Assembly: GCA_020851635.1 (NCBI GenBank)
Contig: JADZCJ010000065.1
Span: forward strand, 1-64,000
From: Anaerolineae bacterium
Lineage (GTDB): Bacteria; Chloroflexota; Anaerolineae; UBA4142; SHND01
DNA length: 64,000 bases
Direction of reading: 5' to 3'
Part shown: piece by piece, positions 43,390-51,607 of the stretch
Position numbering within the stretch: position 1 is the stretch's first letter
Layout: each line of letters starts with the position of its first letter
Made by a program: the position numbers and the translations under genes
The notes under the pieces: generated by a model
What the model was told of the DNA's origin: nothing
Database searches by the model: none
The model's input: the letters and a program-made list of their open reading frames with translations, nothing else

Positions 43390-46074
43390 ATGGACGAATT
43401 CCAAAACGCCGACCCCGAACCCTCCCCCGGCGCGCTGGTCCCCGCGTTTGACGTCACCGTTGCCACAGTCAGCGTGGTAGATGGGATGTGGCAGGACCAG
43501 CCGGACAATGTTGCCGCGTTTATCGAAGCGCGGCTCGGTGAGCTTGCGCGCGGACGCGGCAACCTCTACCTCTGCCTCGACGTCAGCGGCGAGGTGGAAG
43601 GACGCGCCGAAGTCGAACGCGCCCTCATCGAGGTGATTCGCGACACTTTTGCGTCCGGTCGCGGCAGCATCAGTTTTGCGCTCTCGGAAGCGCTGCGGGC
43701 GGCAAACGCCTATTTGTTTGAAGCCAATCGTCAGGTGGCGCGCGAGATGCGCCGCATGGCGGGCATTAGCGCAGTCGTCTTGCGCGGGAACGATCTGTAT
43801 GTGGCGCAGGCGGGTCCCGCGGTAGTGTATGTCGAAGCCAACGAACGACTCGCTCGCTTTCCCGCCGAGTCGGACTGGTTTGTCGAAGACGCGCCCTTGA
43901 TCGCCCCGCAAGGCGCCGCGTCCGCGCCGTTGGGCATTCGCCGCGAATTTGCGTCCGATCTCGCGCATACCTCTGTCGGCGTGAGCGATGTTTTCGTGCT
44001 CGCCACCCGCGCGCTGACCCAGCTGGCTTCGACCCAGGAACTCGCCGTCACCTTTACCGAGCGCACGGCGCAGGAAATTGCAGGACATATCGAGGAGCTG
44101 GGCGAGGATTCAGACCTGACCGCGCTGATTGCCGAATTGATGGACCCACACGCCCCGATTGTGACTGATGGGGAGGTTTCGGATATAACGCGCGATTCAG
44201 CCACACCAGCCGAACATATAGAATCTCTGCCCGTCCCGCTCGCGTCGCTGGTCTCACTCGATGAGACCGAACCGCCACTCGAGAGCGACGAATCCGAGTC
44301 GTTTGAGCAAGAGCAGGAGGACGAGCCGGAGCCCGCGTGGGAGTCGGCAGTGCCCGCCGGCGCGCTCGATACCGACCAGGAACTGGATTGGGAGGATGAG
44401 GAGCAAGCGGATTTCGAACCCGCTGACCAGCAACCCGGAGCGGCTCAACCTCAAGCGGACGACAAGCGACAGCCCGTTTTTACTTCGGCAGCTGCGGCGG
44501 CAATTCCGCTACTGCGCCAGCCACAACATCCAACGACACTCCCGCCACCGCCGCCCGTGCCTCGCACACCGTCCGAAAACCCGGACCGGGCGCCCGCGCA
44601 AGCCCAACCTGCGCCGGAAGATTGGGACGCCGAACTGGAACAGCGCCGCGCCGAACGCGCCGCGCGTCGCGCCCAACAAAAAGAGGATGTGGGGCGCGCC
44701 GTTGGGAGCACGACCGGAGCCATTGCAGCAATCGTCGCGGCGATTAGCGGATTTTTTTCCAGCGCGTTCGGCGCCGTGGATTGGGACGGGGCGGGCAAGG
44801 CGATCAATCGCTTTTTGAACCTCGGCGTCGGCGCGCTCATCAGTTTCTTTTTATTGTTGGTGCGTCTGGTCCTGCCCGGCGCAGCCCCGCGTTCGACCGC
44901 ATTGATTCCGCGCCGCGCGACCAGTGACCCGCTCTGGCTCAAGGCGATGGCGCTCGTCTTGCCCGTGATTTTTATTGCCCTGGCGGGCGGAGCGTATCTG
45001 AACCGGCAAACTGCCGTCAATGCCCAATACGAAAGCATGATCGCGCAAGCCGATACGATTGTAAAACAGGCCGAAGTCAATCCCGACAAGGTCCAGGCGC
45101 GCGAGCAGTTGAACGAGGCATTGAAAATCATCCAAGACACGCAGGCAATCCGCGATACCACCAAAGCGCGCGGCGTGTTGTATCGAATCCAGGACCAATT
45201 GAATGAAATTGACGGCGTGGCGGTCTTGTATTTTCTGCCGACCATCGCCCAGGTCAACGGCGCGCAATTCAAACAGATTGCCACCAGCGATCAAGATGTG
45301 TTTTTGTTGGATGGACGCGGCAGCATCTTGAAATATATCGTGAACGATGCTTCGGGCGCCGTCGAGGACGGGACAAGCGACAATGTCTTGCTCAAGACGG
45401 GTGATACCGTCGGCGATCAAGCGATCAAGGCGCTCCAGCTGATCACCATCGCCTCGCCCGCGCAAGACAAGGCAACCCTCGTAGCCGCAGCCGACAATTC
45501 GATTCTGGTGTACGATCTCGAAGCCGCCCAATGGAGCGCATCGCCGGTCGAGGATGCAGAAAACTGGACTGACCTGCGCGCGCTCGATAGTTTTGGCGGC
45601 AACATCTATTTGCTCGACGGCAAGAACAATCAGATTTACCGCTACACCCCAACCGCTACCGGATACACAAGCGAGGGCACACCCTACTTTCCGACCAACG
45701 CCCAACCCGTGCTCAACAAAGCGGTGGATATGGCGATTGATGGGGATATCTGGGTGCTGAACGACAACGGACAGGTCCTGCGTTTTCGGGGGGGGGTGAC
45801 CGTCCCGTTTGAGCTCGGCGCGCTTGCGACGCCGCTCAAGGACCCCGTTGCAATTTACACGCGCATGGGCGTGGATTCGCTCTATATTGCCGATGCCGGC
45901 AATCAACGGATTATCGAATTCGACAAGACCGGGAAATTCGTGCGCCAATTCAAACCATTTGCCGAAAAAGGTGATGTGTTCGAGAACTTGCGCGATTTCA
46001 CGGTGAATGAAACCAAAGGCAAGCTCTATTTTGCGAACCCGGACGCCGCCTACATGGCAAACGTGAGCCAATAA
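43390..46074 (+). CDS. transmembrane protein: PP2C-like cytoplasmic domain plus extracytoplasmic beta-propeller-like region
   Basis: An 894-residue protein. Residues about 15-240 resemble a PP2C phosphatase fold (NLYLCLDVSGEVEG, MAGISAVVLRGNDLYVAQAG, VFVLATRALT) but lack the DGMGG metal signature, so activity is doubtful. An acidic, Pro/Gln-rich linker covers 250-440. Two hydrophobic segments lie at about 477-497 and 520-537. A helical stretch (540-600) and blade-like repeats follow (FLLDGRGSILKY, IYLLDGKNNQIYRYT, LYIADAGNQRIIEF). It may relay an outside signal to a cytoplasmic partner. It precedes tsaD by 16 bases. Confidence 0.75.
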   Translation: MDEFQNADPEPSPGALVPAFDVTVATVSVVDGMWQDQPDNVAAFIEARLGELARGRGNLYLCLDVSGEVEGRAEVERALIEVIRDTFASGRGSISFALSEALRAANAYLFEANRQVAREMRRMAGISAVVLRGNDLYVAQAGPAVVYVEANERLARFPAESDWFVEDAPLIAPQGAASAPLGIRREFASDLAHTSVGVSDVFVLATRALTQLASTQELAVTFTERTAQEIAGHIEELGEDSDLTALIAELMDPHAPIVTDGEVSDITRDSATPAEHIESLPVPLASLVSLDETEPPLESDESESFEQEQEDEPEPAWESAVPAGALDTDQELDWEDEEQADFEPADQQPGAAQPQADDKRQPVFTSAAAAAIPLLRQPQHPTTLPPPPPVPRTPSENPDRAPAQAQPAPEDWDAELEQRRAERAARRAQQKEDVGRAVGSTTGAIAAIVAAISGFFSSAFGAVDWDGAGKAINRFLNLGVGALISFFLLLVRLVLPGAAPRSTALIPRRATSDPLWLKAMALVLPVIFIALAGGAYLNRQTAVNAQYESMIAQADTIVKQAEVNPDKVQAREQLNEALKIIQDTQAIRDTTKARGVLYRIQDQLNEIDGVAVLYFLPTIAQVNGAQFKQIATSDQDVFLLDGRGSILKYIVNDASGAVEDGTSDNVLLKTGDTVGDQAIKALQLITIASPAQDKATLVAAADNSILVYDLEAAQWSASPVEDAENWTDLRALDSFGGNIYLLDGKNNQIYRYTPTATGYTSEGTPYFPTNAQPVLNKAVDMAIDGDIWVLNDNGQVLRFRGGVTVPFELGALATPLKDPVAIYTRMGVDSLYIADAGNQRIIEFDKTGKFVRQFKPFAEKGDVFENLRDFTVNETKGKLYFANPDAAYMANVSQ

Positions 46075-46090
46075 GAACGGCGAGAACTTG

Positions 46091-47113
46091 ATGGGTGAAC
46101 TGATCCTCGCAATCGAGACGTCGTGCGACGAAACGGCAGCCGCAGTCATTCGGGACGGCTGCCGTATTTTGTCGAATGTGGTGGCGTCACAAGCCGAGAT
46201 GCATGCCAAATACGGCGGCGTGTTTCCCGAAGTGGCTTCGCGCGAGCATGTGCTCAAAATCATCCCCGTGATTCACAAAGCGATGGAACAAGCCGATGTG
46301 GGGTGGCGCGATCTGAATGCGCTGGCAGTGACGCATGGTCCGGGTCTGGCGGGGTCGCTCCTTGTCGGCGTCAATACCGCCAAAGGCATCGCGCTGGGGC
46401 AGAATCTCCCTCTGCTGGGGACGAATCACCTGGAGGGGCATATTTATGCCAACTGGTTGGATGCCGGACTGCTCCATCTCGAACCCGGCATGGAGGATGC
46501 GTTTCCGCTGGTCGCTCTCGTCGCGAGCGGTGGGCACTCGTCGCTCGTCCTCATGCGGGGACACGGCGATTATGTTGAACTGGGACATACGATTGACGAC
46601 GCCGCGGGCGAAGCATTTGACAAAATCGCGCGCCTTTTGCGTCTCGGCTATCCCGGTGGTCCCGCCATCCAAAAGGCGGCAGAATCGGGCGACCCCACCG
46701 CGTTCAAACTCCCTCGCGCCCAAACCAAGCGCCCTTTTGATTTTTCGTTCAGCGGGCTCAAGACCGCCGTGTTGAATCTGGTGAAAAAACTGGGCGATGA
46801 CAATTTGCCCATCAACGACATTGCCGCGGGCGCCCAGGCAGCGATTGTTGACATGCTTGTCGAAAAAACGCGCCTGGCGGTCGAGGAATATAATGCCCAA
46901 TACGTGCTGCTGGCGGGGGGCGTCGCCGCAAACAATCGCTTGCGCGAGGAAATGCGCGCTCGCGCCGCGCGACCCGTCCTCTATCCGCCGCCAAAATTGT
47001 GCGTGGACAATGCGGCAATGATCGGGGCGGCGGCGGCGCGACATTACCGACGCGGGGATTTTAGCAGGTGGGATTTGGATGTGATTCCGAATCTGAAATT
47101 GGTCAATCGCTAA
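46091..47113 (+). CDS. tsaD: tRNA N6-adenosine threonylcarbamoyltransferase TsaD
   Basis: A 340-residue Kae1/TsaD protein with LAIETSCDETAAAVI, the metal-binding HxxxH-like REHVLKIIPVIHK, VTHGPGLAGSLLVG and LVASGGHSSLVLM. With TsaB and TsaE it makes t6A37 in tRNAs reading ANN codons. The ATG at 46091 is used; the TTG at 46088 is a weaker option. It lies between the PP2C-like gene and a sulfotransferase, apart from tsaB/tsaE, which are not in the window. Confidence 0.95.
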   Translation: MGELILAIETSCDETAAAVIRDGCRILSNVVASQAEMHAKYGGVFPEVASREHVLKIIPVIHKAMEQADVGWRDLNALAVTHGPGLAGSLLVGVNTAKGIALGQNLPLLGTNHLEGHIYANWLDAGLLHLEPGMEDAFPLVALVASGGHSSLVLMRGHGDYVELGHTIDDAAGEAFDKIARLLRLGYPGGPAIQKAAESGDPTAFKLPRAQTKRPFDFSFSGLKTAVLNLVKKLGDDNLPINDIAAGAQAAIVDMLVEKTRLAVEEYNAQYVLLAGGVAANNRLREEMRARAARPVLYPPPKLCVDNAAMIGAAAARHYRRGDFSRWDLDVIPNLKLVNR

Positions 47114-47119
47114 CTCGCC

Positions 47120-47998
47120 ATGTCCAGATTGAATCGAGTTTACGGTCGCTTTCGAGAAACACTCAATGGAACGATACTTTCTGCGTCAGCGCAGGATAAT
47201 GCCGCGCCTTTTCCGCAAGACTTGATCTTGCATGTGACGTATCACAAGTGCCTCACCCTCTATTACAAACGGGTGATGCAGGTCCTTGCCGCCGAATTTC
47301 CATTCGTCTGGACCGATTATTACGGTCAAAGCGCGGGATTCAATCGAGATGCGGTGCAAGGCAGCGGCAAACGGATCATCTGTCTCAGCGACCGGGATGA
47401 CGTGATGTGGGACCAATTGCCCCCCTATCGCGCGAGCCACTTTATTCGCGACCCGCGTGACCTGATCGTATCCGGCTATCATTATCATTTATGGACAAAA
47501 GAGACGTGGTGTCAAGCGTCCGATTTTCCGTGGCGGCATTATGTCATTCGTCCCTTTTTTGAACTGGTAGAGCCCGACCCGGCGAACCATCCCGTTGACA
47601 TTTCCTATCAGGCATATCTGAAATCACTTGACCGGGAACGCGGTATGATCCTCGAAATGATTTTTCGGCGCGATGCGTTTGAACAGATGGGGCGCTGGAA
47701 TTATCGGAATCCGAGTGTGCTCGAATTGCGTTACGAACAAGTCATCGGGAATGAAGCAAAAGCGTTTCGTCAGTTGTTCGAACATTATCGCTTTCAACGG
47801 CGATTGCTCGAGCGCGGGGTCCAAGTGGCAGAGGAGCTGCGTCTCGCAAATCTGCCCAAGGGTGAGGGCAAGCACTTGCGCAACGGTGAGACAAAACAAT
47901 GGAAAACAGAGTTGCCGCCGCAGGTGCAGCAAGTATTCAAACAAGCGCACGGCACCTTGCTCATCCAATTGGGATACGAACGCGATTTGAACTGGTAA
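47120..47998 (+). CDS. sulfotransferase-like protein
   Basis: A 292-residue protein with a PAPS-binding layout: a 5' phosphosulfate-binding strand-loop HVTYHKCLTLYYKRVM (about 36-51), a 3' phosphate motif FIRDPRDLIVSGYHYH (about 112-127) and VLELRYEQVI. It would transfer sulfate from PAPS to a carbohydrate or small molecule. The start codon lies 6 bases after tsaD, with no clear ribosome site. It may modify surface glycans, but no cluster supports this. Confidence 0.8.
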   Translation: MSRLNRVYGRFRETLNGTILSASAQDNAAPFPQDLILHVTYHKCLTLYYKRVMQVLAAEFPFVWTDYYGQSAGFNRDAVQGSGKRIICLSDRDDVMWDQLPPYRASHFIRDPRDLIVSGYHYHLWTKETWCQASDFPWRHYVIRPFFELVEPDPANHPVDISYQAYLKSLDRERGMILEMIFRRDAFEQMGRWNYRNPSVLELRYEQVIGNEAKAFRQLFEHYRFQRRLLERGVQVAEELRLANLPKGEGKHLRNGETKQWKTELPPQVQQVFKQAHGTLLIQLGYERDLNW

Positions 47999-48038
47999 TA
48001 CAGATTACTCTTCCTGTTCGACATCAGGTATCAATGAA

Positions 48039-48066
48039 ACCGCCGCCGGATCAAACCGGCGGCGGT
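48039..48066 (+). terminator. terminator of the tsaD-sulfotransferase unit
   Basis: An 11-bp GC-rich stem (48039-48049 with 48056-48066), 6-base loop, then CCTTTTTG. It overlaps the end of the convergent CDF gene. Confidence 0.75.
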
Positions 48067-48989
48067 CCTTTTTGCTCTGTCTGTGCGCTTCGATCCAATT
48101 TGGTATCGTCGTACGAAGCGGGATCGTACAACGATTCCAGATGAGTAAACACCGTGACGGTGGGCAGGACCTTGCGGATATCCCCTTCGATTTTTTCCAG
48201 CAGTTCGTGCCCGCGTTGGACGGTCCAATTGCCCGGGACGAGCACATGCATCGAAACAAATCGCCGCGCGCCCGACTGGCGCGAACGCAGAGCGTGAAAC
48301 TGCACGCGCTGGGACTTGTATTGTTCCAACACCGCGTTGATCTTGTCCATTTCGACAGGCGGCAGCGCCGTATCCATCAATCCCAAAACCGAGCGGCGCA
48401 CCAATTGATAGCCGGTCCACAAGATATTTGCCGCCACCGCCAGCGCGATCAAGGGGTCAAGCCAGTACCAGCCCGTCAGCGCTATCGCCGCCACGCCCGC
48501 AAGCACGCCGACCGAGGTCCACACATCGGTAAAAAGGTGCTGGGCATCTGCCTCCAGGGTGATGGACTCGTACTGCTCGCCCGCGCGTTTGAGCACGGTG
48601 GCGACCCCGAAATTGATAGTCGAGGCGATGGCTGCGATTACAAGACCAATGCCGGCGTCCTTTATCGGTTGGGGATTCAACAGACGCATGATCGCCGCGT
48701 ACCCGATGGTTACGGCGGCAATAAAAATGAGCGCCCCTTCCACCCCGCTCGAAAAATACTCGGCTTTGCTGTGCCCATAAGCATGTTCGTCGTCAGGTGG
48801 GCGCGCGGCAATCGTGAGCATCACCAGCGCGACGGTCGCGCCGACCAGATTCACAATGGATTCGGCGGCATCCGACAAAAGCCCGACCGAACCGGTGATA
48901 AAAAATGCGGCGACCTTTAGCCCGATCGTCACGACCGCCGCGGCGATCGAAAGCCACGCAAACCGCGTCAGATGCAGCCGATTTTCCAT
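48051..48989 (-). CDS. cation diffusion facilitator (CDF) family metal transporter
   Basis: A 312-residue antiporter with six membrane segments in residues 10-215. It has the TM2 motif [14 protein letters not shown], the loop [15 protein letters not shown] and a C-terminal cytoplasmic ferredoxin-like domain (about 220-300). It exports divalent metals such as zinc, iron or manganese; the metal cannot be told. The ATG at 48989 was chosen (family start, GATAAT box 10 bases up). Its promoter overlaps that of the divergent 68-residue gene. Confidence 0.9.
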   Translation of the reverse strand: MENRLHLTRFAWLSIAAAVVTIGLKVAAFFITGSVGLLSDAAESIVNLVGATVALVMLTIAARPPDDEHAYGHSKAEYFSSGVEGALIFIAAVTIGYAAIMRLLNPQPIKDAGIGLVIAAIASTINFGVATVLKRAGEQYESITLEADAQHLFTDVWTSVGVLAGVAAIALTGWYWLDPLIALAVAANILWTGYQLVRRSVLGLMDTALPPVEMDKINAVLEQYKSQRVQFHALRSRQSGARRFVSMHVLVPGNWTVQRGHELLEKIEGDIRKVLPTVTVFTHLESLYDPASYDDTKLDRSAQTEQKGPPPV

Positions 48990-48999
48990 GCGTGACAAT

Positions 49000-49028
49000 A
49001 TTATCGCATTGCAAAGGATTGACCGCAA
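49000..49028 (-). promoter_or_regulatory. promoter of the CDF transporter
   Basis: TTGCGG (49028-49023), 17-base spacer, GATAAT (49005-49000) on the minus strand, 10 bases before the ATG. Confidence 0.45.
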
Positions 49029-49047
49029 ACGCCAGATATAGTACAAA
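49019..49047 (+). promoter_or_regulatory. promoter of the small-protein/selA unit
   Basis: TTGACC (49019-49024), 17-base spacer, TACAAA (49042-49047), then 7 bases to the ATG at 49055. It physically overlaps the CDF promoter. Confidence 0.45.
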
Positions 49048-49054
49048 CAGAGAC

Positions 49055-49261
49055 ATGCCTACTTTTGATGTTTTTCTCGCGCGCACCTACAAAGTGCGGA
49101 TCGAGGCGCCTGATTCATTCATGGCAGAACGGCTCGCCGAAGAATTTGTGGGCGATGCTCGAGATTGCTCCACCCCCGAACAGCGCAGCGAGAACGCTTT
49201 TGCCATCCTGAACATCGAGACCACCGACAACAGCGCGTTCGACGCGATCGAGCTGGAATGA
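49055..49261 (+). CDS. 68-residue protein translationally coupled to selA
   Basis: A small acidic protein that starts [20 protein letters not shown] and ends in an acidic run (AFDAIELE). It has no membrane segment and is probably a compact alpha/beta fold. Its stop overlaps the selA start (ATGA at 49258-49261), and it begins just after a -10 box. The family was not recognised. The coupling suggests, without proving, a role near selenocysteine synthesis or simple co-expression. Confidence 0.7.
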   Translation: MPTFDVFLARTYKVRIEAPDSFMAERLAEEFVGDARDCSTPEQRSENAFAILNIETTDNSAFDAIELE

Positions 49262-50634
49262 GCCAGGCGTTTCGCGCGTTGCCGTCGGTTGATGACCTCC
49301 TGCAAAACCACACCCTGCGCGGGTACGAACGCCGCGTCGGGCGCGCCGTGGTGGTGGATGCCGTCCGCGCGGCATTGGATGACGCACGCGCCGGGATTCG
49401 CGCGGGGGGCGACGCGCCCATGCCCGCCCTGCTGCTCGACGCAATCACCGAACGCATCGAATCGTCAGTCCGTCCAACCCTGCGCCGCGTCATTAACGCG
49501 ACCGGCGTTATCTTGCACACAAACCTGGGACGCGCGCCGCTCTCACAGGATGCGATTGAGGCGCTTCAGGATGCGGCGGCGAGTTATTCCAACCTCGAGT
49601 ACGATTTGGCAAAAGGAGCACGCGGCTCGCGCTATACACATGCCGAGGACTTGATCAAACGTCTCACAGGCGCAGAGGCGGCGCTTGTCGTCAACAACAA
49701 CGCGGCGGCGGTGATGTTTGTTTTGCGCGCGTTTGCCGAAAACCGGGAGGTGATCGTCTCGCGCGGGCAGTTGGTCGAAATCGGCGGCGGATTTCGCGTG
49801 CCGGACGTGCTGAGTCAATCGGGCGCGCGCATGGTCGAAGTTGGCACAACGAACCGAACGCGAGCGGCGGACTATGAAACCGCCATTACACCCCACACGG
49901 GCTTGCTCTTGAGGGTGCATCCCTCTAATTTTCGCGTGATCGGCTTTACGGAAGAGGTCTCGCCGGACGAATTGGCAGCGCTGGGGCGCAAACACAAATT
50001 GCCCGTCGTGGACGATCTGGGCAGTGGCGCGCTGCTCGACACAAGCATATACGGTTTGATGCACGAGCCAATGCCGTCCGAGAGTCTGGATGCCGGCGCT
50101 GACCTCGTCACCTTTAGCGGCGATAAACTGCTCGGCGGACCACAGGCGGGCATCATTGTCGGCAAGCAAGAGGCAATCGTCCGCCTAAAAAAACACCCGC
50201 TGGTGCGCGCCTTGCGCGTGGACAAACTCACACTGGCTGCCCTGCAAGCGACGCTCCTACACTATTTGAAAAACGAGGCGACACAAAAAATCCCCGTCTG
50301 GCAAATGATTTCCGCGACACCCCAGACTCTGCAAACGCGCGCCGAGGTGTGGGGCGAACGGTGGAACAAATTCGGGTTGGATGCGCAAATCGTTGACAGC
50401 GTGTCCACCGTCGGCGGCGGCAGTTTGCCGGGCGAGACCCTCCCAACACGCGCGGTCGCGTTAACCGTCCCTTCGCCCGATACGTTTAGCGCCCAATTGC
50501 GCGCCAATTCCCCGCCCATCATGGCGCGCATCGAAAACGACCGCGTCATGATTGACCCGCGCACAATTCAACCCCACGACGAATCGCTCCTGTTGGAAGG
50601 CATCGAACGCGCCTCTCGTCTCGTCAAAACCTGA
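49258..50634 (+). CDS. selA: L-seryl-tRNA(Sec) selenium transferase
   Basis: A 458-residue PLP enzyme that turns Ser-tRNA(Sec) into Sec-tRNA(Sec) with selenophosphate. It has the N-terminal LPSVDDLLQ, RVINATGVILHTNLGRAPLS, VNNNAAAVM and the PLP lysine Lys290 in LVTFSGDKLLGGPQAG. Length is normal. The ATG at 49258 overlaps the small gene's stop. selB, selD and tRNA-Sec are not in the window, so the rest of the pathway must be elsewhere. Some SelA-like proteins have other roles. Confidence 0.92.
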   Translation: MSQAFRALPSVDDLLQNHTLRGYERRVGRAVVVDAVRAALDDARAGIRAGGDAPMPALLLDAITERIESSVRPTLRRVINATGVILHTNLGRAPLSQDAIEALQDAAASYSNLEYDLAKGARGSRYTHAEDLIKRLTGAEAALVVNNNAAAVMFVLRAFAENREVIVSRGQLVEIGGGFRVPDVLSQSGARMVEVGTTNRTRAADYETAITPHTGLLLRVHPSNFRVIGFTEEVSPDELAALGRKHKLPVVDDLGSGALLDTSIYGLMHEPMPSESLDAGADLVTFSGDKLLGGPQAGIIVGKQEAIVRLKKHPLVRALRVDKLTLAALQATLLHYLKNEATQKIPVWQMISATPQTLQTRAEVWGERWNKFGLDAQIVDSVSTVGGGSLPGETLPTRAVALTVPSPDTFSAQLRANSPPIMARIENDRVMIDPRTIQPHDESLLLEGIERASRLVKT

Positions 50635-50756
50635 TACTGCTCACGATACAATCTTTTGTGTCGCGGCGACAATTGTAATCAGACGCAACCGTAATCGGAC
50701 GCAATAAATCGCGTCTCTGCGGAATCAGCGCGTTTCTTGATTCCCGTGTCACTGGA

Positions 50757-50762
50757 TATAAT
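50757..50762 (+). promoter_or_regulatory. -10 box of the ABC-2 permease gene, probably leaderless
   Basis: TATAAT lies 7 bases before the ATG at 50770. The -35 is weak (TTGATT at 50737 gives a 14-base spacer). Confidence 0.5.
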
Positions 50763-50769
50763 TCCGGCG

Positions 50770-51579
50770 ATGATTTCTAATATCCAACATATCTATCAAT
50801 ATCGCGAGCTGATGCGCAACCTCACAATGCGCGACCTCAAGGTGCGATATCGCAACTCTTTTCTGGGCTTTTTGTGGGCATGGGGCAATCCGATCATGAT
50901 GACGATTGTGTTTACCATCGTCTTTCAGGTCACTCAATTCAGCACGATTGCAAATTATCCCTTGTTTATCATGCTCGGCTGGCTCACATGGGGGCTGACC
51001 AACTCGGCGGTCAATGACGGCATTGGCAGTATTTTGCTAAATAGCAACCTTGTGAAAAAAGTCTGGTTTCCGCGGCTCGTTCTCCCCGCTTCATCCGTGC
51101 TGGCAAACGCGGTCAATTTTCTATTGGCGCTGCCGCTGGTTTTTGCGCTGATCCTCTTTTATCGCATCCCGATTGACCCGCTCACGGTCCTGACCTACTT
51201 TCCCATCATTTTTTTCTCTCAGCTTGCGCTGGTGATGGGTCTGGCATTCTTTCTTTCCGCCGCCAATGTCTATTATCGCGATACGGGCGTCATCACAGGA
51301 GTCTTGATGACTGCCTGGTTCTTTCTCACACCGGTTTTTTATTCGGTGACTCAATTGACTGCCAACAGCCAAATTGCCCGTCTCGTTTATTATCTGAATC
51401 CGATGGCAAGCATCATCGAATCGTATCGCAGTATCCTCTATGGCTCCACGGCAGGCGGACCTCCGAGCGCTCCCGATTTGGGCTTTTTGCTGCGGACGCT
51501 CGTCACCTCGATTATCGTGCTGATTCTCGGTTATGCTTTTTTCACACGCGCGAGCAGTCGCTTTGGCGAGGAACTATGA
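50770..51579 (+). CDS. ABC-2 type polysaccharide export permease (Wzm/TagG-like), without an adjacent ATPase
   Basis: A 269-residue permease with six membrane segments, the N-terminal amphipathic LMRNLTMRDLKVRYRNSFLG and the VYYRDTGVI segment of lipopolysaccharide/teichoic-acid exporters. It would form the channel for a lipid-linked glycan. No Wzt ATPase follows: the next gene is convergent. The ATG at 50770 fits the leaderless pattern; the frame opens at 50737. It may work with the glycan operon at 2.3-12.8 kb. Confidence 0.88.
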   Translation: MISNIQHIYQYRELMRNLTMRDLKVRYRNSFLGFLWAWGNPIMMTIVFTIVFQVTQFSTIANYPLFIMLGWLTWGLTNSAVNDGIGSILLNSNLVKKVWFPRLVLPASSVLANAVNFLLALPLVFALILFYRIPIDPLTVLTYFPIIFFSQLALVMGLAFFLSAANVYYRDTGVITGVLMTAWFFLTPVFYSVTQLTANSQIARLVYYLNPMASIIESYRSILYGSTAGGPPSAPDLGFLLRTLVTSIIVLILGYAFFTRASSRFGEEL

Positions 51580-51607
51580 AACCGCAAGGGAGCGCCCCTT
51601 GCGGTTT
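51579..51607. terminator. 12-bp bidirectional terminator
   Basis: The stem pairs 51579-51590 with 51596-51607 and a 5-base loop, ending in T4 on the right and A3 on the left. It separates the convergent genes ending at 51579 and 51608. Confidence 0.8.

Noticed and set aside
44851-46263. 470-residue minus-strand ORF
   Set aside because: Antisense to the PP2C-like gene and the start of tsaD; no signal for expression.
50635-50769. tRNA-Sec next to selA
   Set aside because: The 135 bases after selA show no long acceptor/variable-arm cloverleaf; only the permease promoter is present.
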